DNA of 7,502 nt, from the NCBI GenBank assembly GCA_900772695.1, contig CAAGRO010000070.1, forward strand, positions 1 through 7,502, read 5' to 3'. How positions within the stretch are numbered: position 1 is the stretch's first letter; every line of letters begins with the position of its first letter. The translations under genes and the position numbers were made by a program. The DNA is from an uncultured Oribacterium sp. GTDB lineage: Bacteria > Bacillota > Clostridia > Lachnospirales > Lachnospiraceae. Shown one piece after another: positions 5,759-7,502 of this stretch. The notes under the pieces are model-generated. The model made no database searches, was not told where the DNA came from, and saw only the letters and a list, made by a program, of their open reading frames with translations.

Positions 5759-6457
5759 TCAGAATCCATAGCGTGTAAGCATATCGCGTGTGATGCCACT
5801 CGATGCCGATGCACCTGTCGCATCCGAACCTGCGCCTGCCGTGCCGTTCTGCGAAGTGCCGTTTCCCGGCATTGGCCGGAGCAGCTTTTCGATGTACTTT
5901 CCGACGATGTCCGCCTCGAGATTCACGGGATCGCCCCGCCGGCGCGTGCCGAGATTCGTGTGCGCGAGCGTGTGCGGGATCGTCGATACGGAGAAGCCCG
6001 TCGCGTCGACCGTCGCCACAGTGAGGCTGATGCCGTCGATCGTGATGGAGCCCTTCTCGACCACGTAGCGCAGGATCTCCGGACCCGCGAGGATCGTAAA
6101 CCAGACGGCGTTGGCGTCCCGTCGGATGAGGCCAATGCTGCCGACTCCATCGACGTGCCCGGCCACGATGTGCCCGCCGAAACGGCCTGTCGCCGGCATG
6201 GCGCGTTCGAGATTCACTGCGCTGCCGACGCGGAGGCGAGAGAGGGACGAGCGATTCAGGGTTTCGTGCATGACGTCCGCCGTGAACTGATCGGTGCCCA
6301 GCGAGGTGACCGTGAGGCAGATGCCATTGACTGCGATGCTGTCGCCGATCTTCGTGCCTTCGAGTACGGTCGTGGCAGCGATCGTGAGGACCGCCGAGTC
6401 GCGCCCACGTGCGATATGCCTGATTATTCCGACTTCTTCGATGATTCCGGTGAACAT
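5759..6457 (-). CDS. ribE: Riboflavin synthase, alpha subunit type
   Basis: A 232-residue enzyme that converts two molecules of 6,7-dimethyl-8-ribityllumazine into riboflavin and a recycled pyrimidine. The two repeated barrels are visible: MFTGIIEEVG at the start, NGICLTV (44-50), MHETL (63-67), GRFGGHIVAGHVDG (91-104), then DGISLTV (141-147) and STIPHTLAHTNL (158-169). The start at 6457 matches the invariant MFTGIIEE and has GAGGTG eight bases upstream. An upstream in-frame ATG (6541) is rejected. After KYIEKLL (188-193) the protein carries about 27 residues rich in Gly, Ser, Ala and Thr before the normal end ITRDMLTRYGF. The Bacillus protein has about half that length in this place. It lies 100 bases after ribD, in a duplicated junction. 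Confidence 0.96.
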   Translation of the reverse strand: MFTGIIEEVGIIRHIARGRDSAVLTIAATTVLEGTKIGDSIAVNGICLTVTSLGTDQFTADVMHETLNRSSLSRLRVGSAVNLERAMPATGRFGGHIVAGHVDGVGSIGLIRRDANAVWFTILAGPEILRYVVEKGSITIDGISLTVATVDATGFSVSTIPHTLAHTNLGTRRRGDPVNLEADIVGKYIEKLLRPMPGNGTSQNGTAGAGSDATGASASSGITRDMLTRYGF

Positions 6458-6576
6458 GGATACAGCACCTCGCTTTCGATGAAGATGTATGCGCCCGGTA
6501 GCGCGATGTGTGTCGCGATGGCAGACGGGAAGTCCATCCACGGATGCGCATCGAGATTTAGTCTTCCTGCGAACAT
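6424..6576 (-). other. 50-codon reading frame bridging ribD and ribE, probably a duplication by-product
   Basis: It starts at an ATG inside the last codons of ribD (6574-6576), with GAGGTG eight bases upstream, and ends inside ribE in another frame. It begins MFAGRLNLD and includes IFIESEVLYPCS, which closely matches the last residues of RibD (ILIESEVAYPCS). It therefore looks like the product of a copied ribD-end/ribE-start junction, not an independent gene. It could pass ribosomes from ribD to ribE. Confidence 0.3.
6452..6495. repeat. Copy B of the ribE start module
   Basis: This 44-bp stretch matches 6571-6614 at 35 of 44 positions (period 119). The best part reads, on the minus strand, GAAAGCGAGGTG, three different bases, then TATCCATGTTC. 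This copy supplies the actual ribosome binding site and start of ribE. Confidence 0.75.
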
Positions 6577-7502
6577 GGATATGCCACCTCGCTTTCTATC
6601 AGGATGTCGTCGCCGAGCTCGGTGATCCGGCGGTTTGTGAGGCGGAAGCATCTGTCCGGTGTCGGGACGCCGACGCCCTCCACCGGGGTTTTGGCTGTTT
6701 CCCCGCCGAAAAGCTTCGGCGCGATATAGCACTGAACCTGCTGGACGATGCCGCTCTCAAGCGCGGACCAGTTGAGCGTGCCGCCACCCTCGAGGAGGAT
6801 GCTGTCGATACCTTCCGCGCCGAGAAGCGTCATGAGTGCAGTGAGATCCAGACGCGGATGGTGCTTCGCTTCCTCTGTGCCGGGCGATGTGTGCCCGGTA
6901 TGGACGGATGCGGCATCGGTTGCATGATCCGCTCCGGCGCTGGTCGGTAATGTACTCGAATCCGCTTCGACGTTCGATCTTGTCCGCGAGGTCTCCGGAA
7001 CGCATAATACGCGACAGCCGGCGGCGAGGTAAGGAGCGTGTCGCTCCGGGTCTTCACAGCAGGTCGCAAGCCACGTCGGCACCTCGTGAGCACTTGCCAC
7101 GACCTTCGCACTGAGCGGTGTCCGAAGCTGTGTATCGCAGATGATACGAATCGGACTTCGGCCACCATCGATGCGGCAGGTCAGCAGCGGATCATCCGCG
7201 AGAACCGTTCCGACGCCGACCATGATGCCACGGAAGCGATGACGCTGTGCCTGTACATGCTGTCGCGCGGCCTCGCCGGTCACCCAGCGAGAAGCACCCG
7301 TGTATGTCGCGATTTTACCGTCCATCGTCATCGCATATTTCATCGATACGAATGGACGCTTCGTCGTGATGAAGTGGAAGAAAATACGGTTCAGTGCATC
7401 GCACTCCACACGCAGGATGTTCTCCGTCACTTCGACACCATGTGCGCGCAGGATGCGGATGCCGCGACCGGCGACGAGTGGGTTCGGGTCAGACGAGCCC
7501 AC
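6558..7502 (-). CDS. ribD: Bifunctional riboflavin biosynthesis protein RibD, partial (N-terminus outside window)
   Basis: The last 314 residues of an enzyme that deaminates and then reduces the pyrimidine intermediate of riboflavin synthesis. The zinc-binding deaminase core lies beyond the right edge; the fragment begins at its end (DPNPLVAGRGI, LNRIFFHFITTKRPF). The reductase domain follows: KYAMTMDGKIAT (55-66), SRWVTGEAAR, GVGTVLADDPLLTCR (96-110), IRIICDTQLRTPL, GIDSILLEGGGTLNWSAL (231-248) and YIAPKLFGGETAKTP. Bases at the edge read as GTG for Val inside the gene, not a start. Residues about 170-216 (6855-6995) form a Ser/Thr/Ala/His-rich insertion where relatives have a short loop of about ten residues. 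First visible gene of the rib operon. Confidence 0.96.
   Translation of the reverse strand: MGSSDPNPLVAGRGIRILRAHGVEVTENILRVECDALNRIFFHFITTKRPFVSMKYAMTMDGKIATYTGASRWVTGEAARQHVQAQRHRFRGIMVGVGTVLADDPLLTCRIDGGRSPIRIICDTQLRTPLSAKVVASAHEVPTWLATCCEDPERHAPYLAAGCRVLCVPETSRTRSNVEADSSTLPTSAGADHATDAASVHTGHTSPGTEEAKHHPRLDLTALMTLLGAEGIDSILLEGGGTLNWSALESGIVQQVQCYIAPKLFGGETAKTPVEGVGVPTPDRCFRLTNRRITELGDDILIESEVAYPCSQED
6571..6614. repeat. Copy A of the ribE start module, inside the end of ribD
   Basis: Partner of 6452-6495. Here the same ribosome-binding sequence and ATGTTC lie within the last codons of ribD and open the 50-codon frame instead of ribE. Confidence 0.75.
6878..6900. repeat. Palindrome within the RibD insertion
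   Basis: CCGGGC (6880-6885) and GCCCGG (6893-6898) are inverted copies with a seven-base centre; one G-T and one T-A pair extend the stem to eight. It lies inside the part of ribD that encodes the low-complexity insertion. Confidence 0.5.

Noticed and set aside
5727..6551. 274-codon minus-strand frame overlapping ribE
   Set aside because: It is extremely rich in Arg and His, without recognisable motifs, while the overlapping frame has all riboflavin synthase signatures.

Overview
The window looks like chromosomal DNA from a fairly GC-rich Firmicute, most likely a Clostridia or Lachnospiraceae-type bacterium. That inference rests on several things together: the ribD-ribE-ribBA-ribH order also known from Bacillus, an AgrC-like kinase paired with a LytTR regulator, a GntR/UTRA regulator, a PTS enzyme I gene, and strong GGAG-type ribosome binding sites. 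No species is assigned. I see no rRNA, tRNA, CRISPR array, phage gene or insertion sequence.

Layout, left to right. Bases 1-319 (+) encode the C-terminal end of PTS enzyme I. Bases 320-529 lie between convergent genes and hold inverted repeats that can act as a terminator. Everything to the right is on the minus strand and is read from right to left: ribD (partial, running off the right edge), ribE, ribBA, ribH, then a LytTR response regulator and an AgrC-like histidine kinase joined by an ATGA overlap, and finally a GntR-family regulator. The four rib genes cover the riboflavin pathway from GTP and ribulose 5-phosphate to riboflavin, apart from the phosphatase step. Any FMN riboswitch would lie upstream of ribD, outside the window.

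The two-component pair has its own likely promoter (minus strand, -10 at 3661-3666). Two perfect 11-bp direct repeats with a 21-bp period sit directly upstream of its -35. This is the arrangement known for LytTR-family regulators, so the pair probably regulates itself. No pheromone-peptide or processing gene is present, so the signal is unknown.

The most unusual aspect is the junctions. Nearly every spacer on the minus strand carries a tandem or direct duplication close to a gene start: a 119-bp-period duplication of the ribE ribosome-binding/start region at ribD/ribE; a 17-bp tandem repeat before ribBA; three degenerate ~40-bp units plus strong hairpins before ribH; and a 97-bp-period duplication that repeats leader, Shine-Dalgarno and ATG before the response regulator. 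RibD and RibE also carry low-complexity protein insertions. I see no clearly new defence or mobile system. The best candidates for novelty are the repeat-built leaders and the decoy starts they create.
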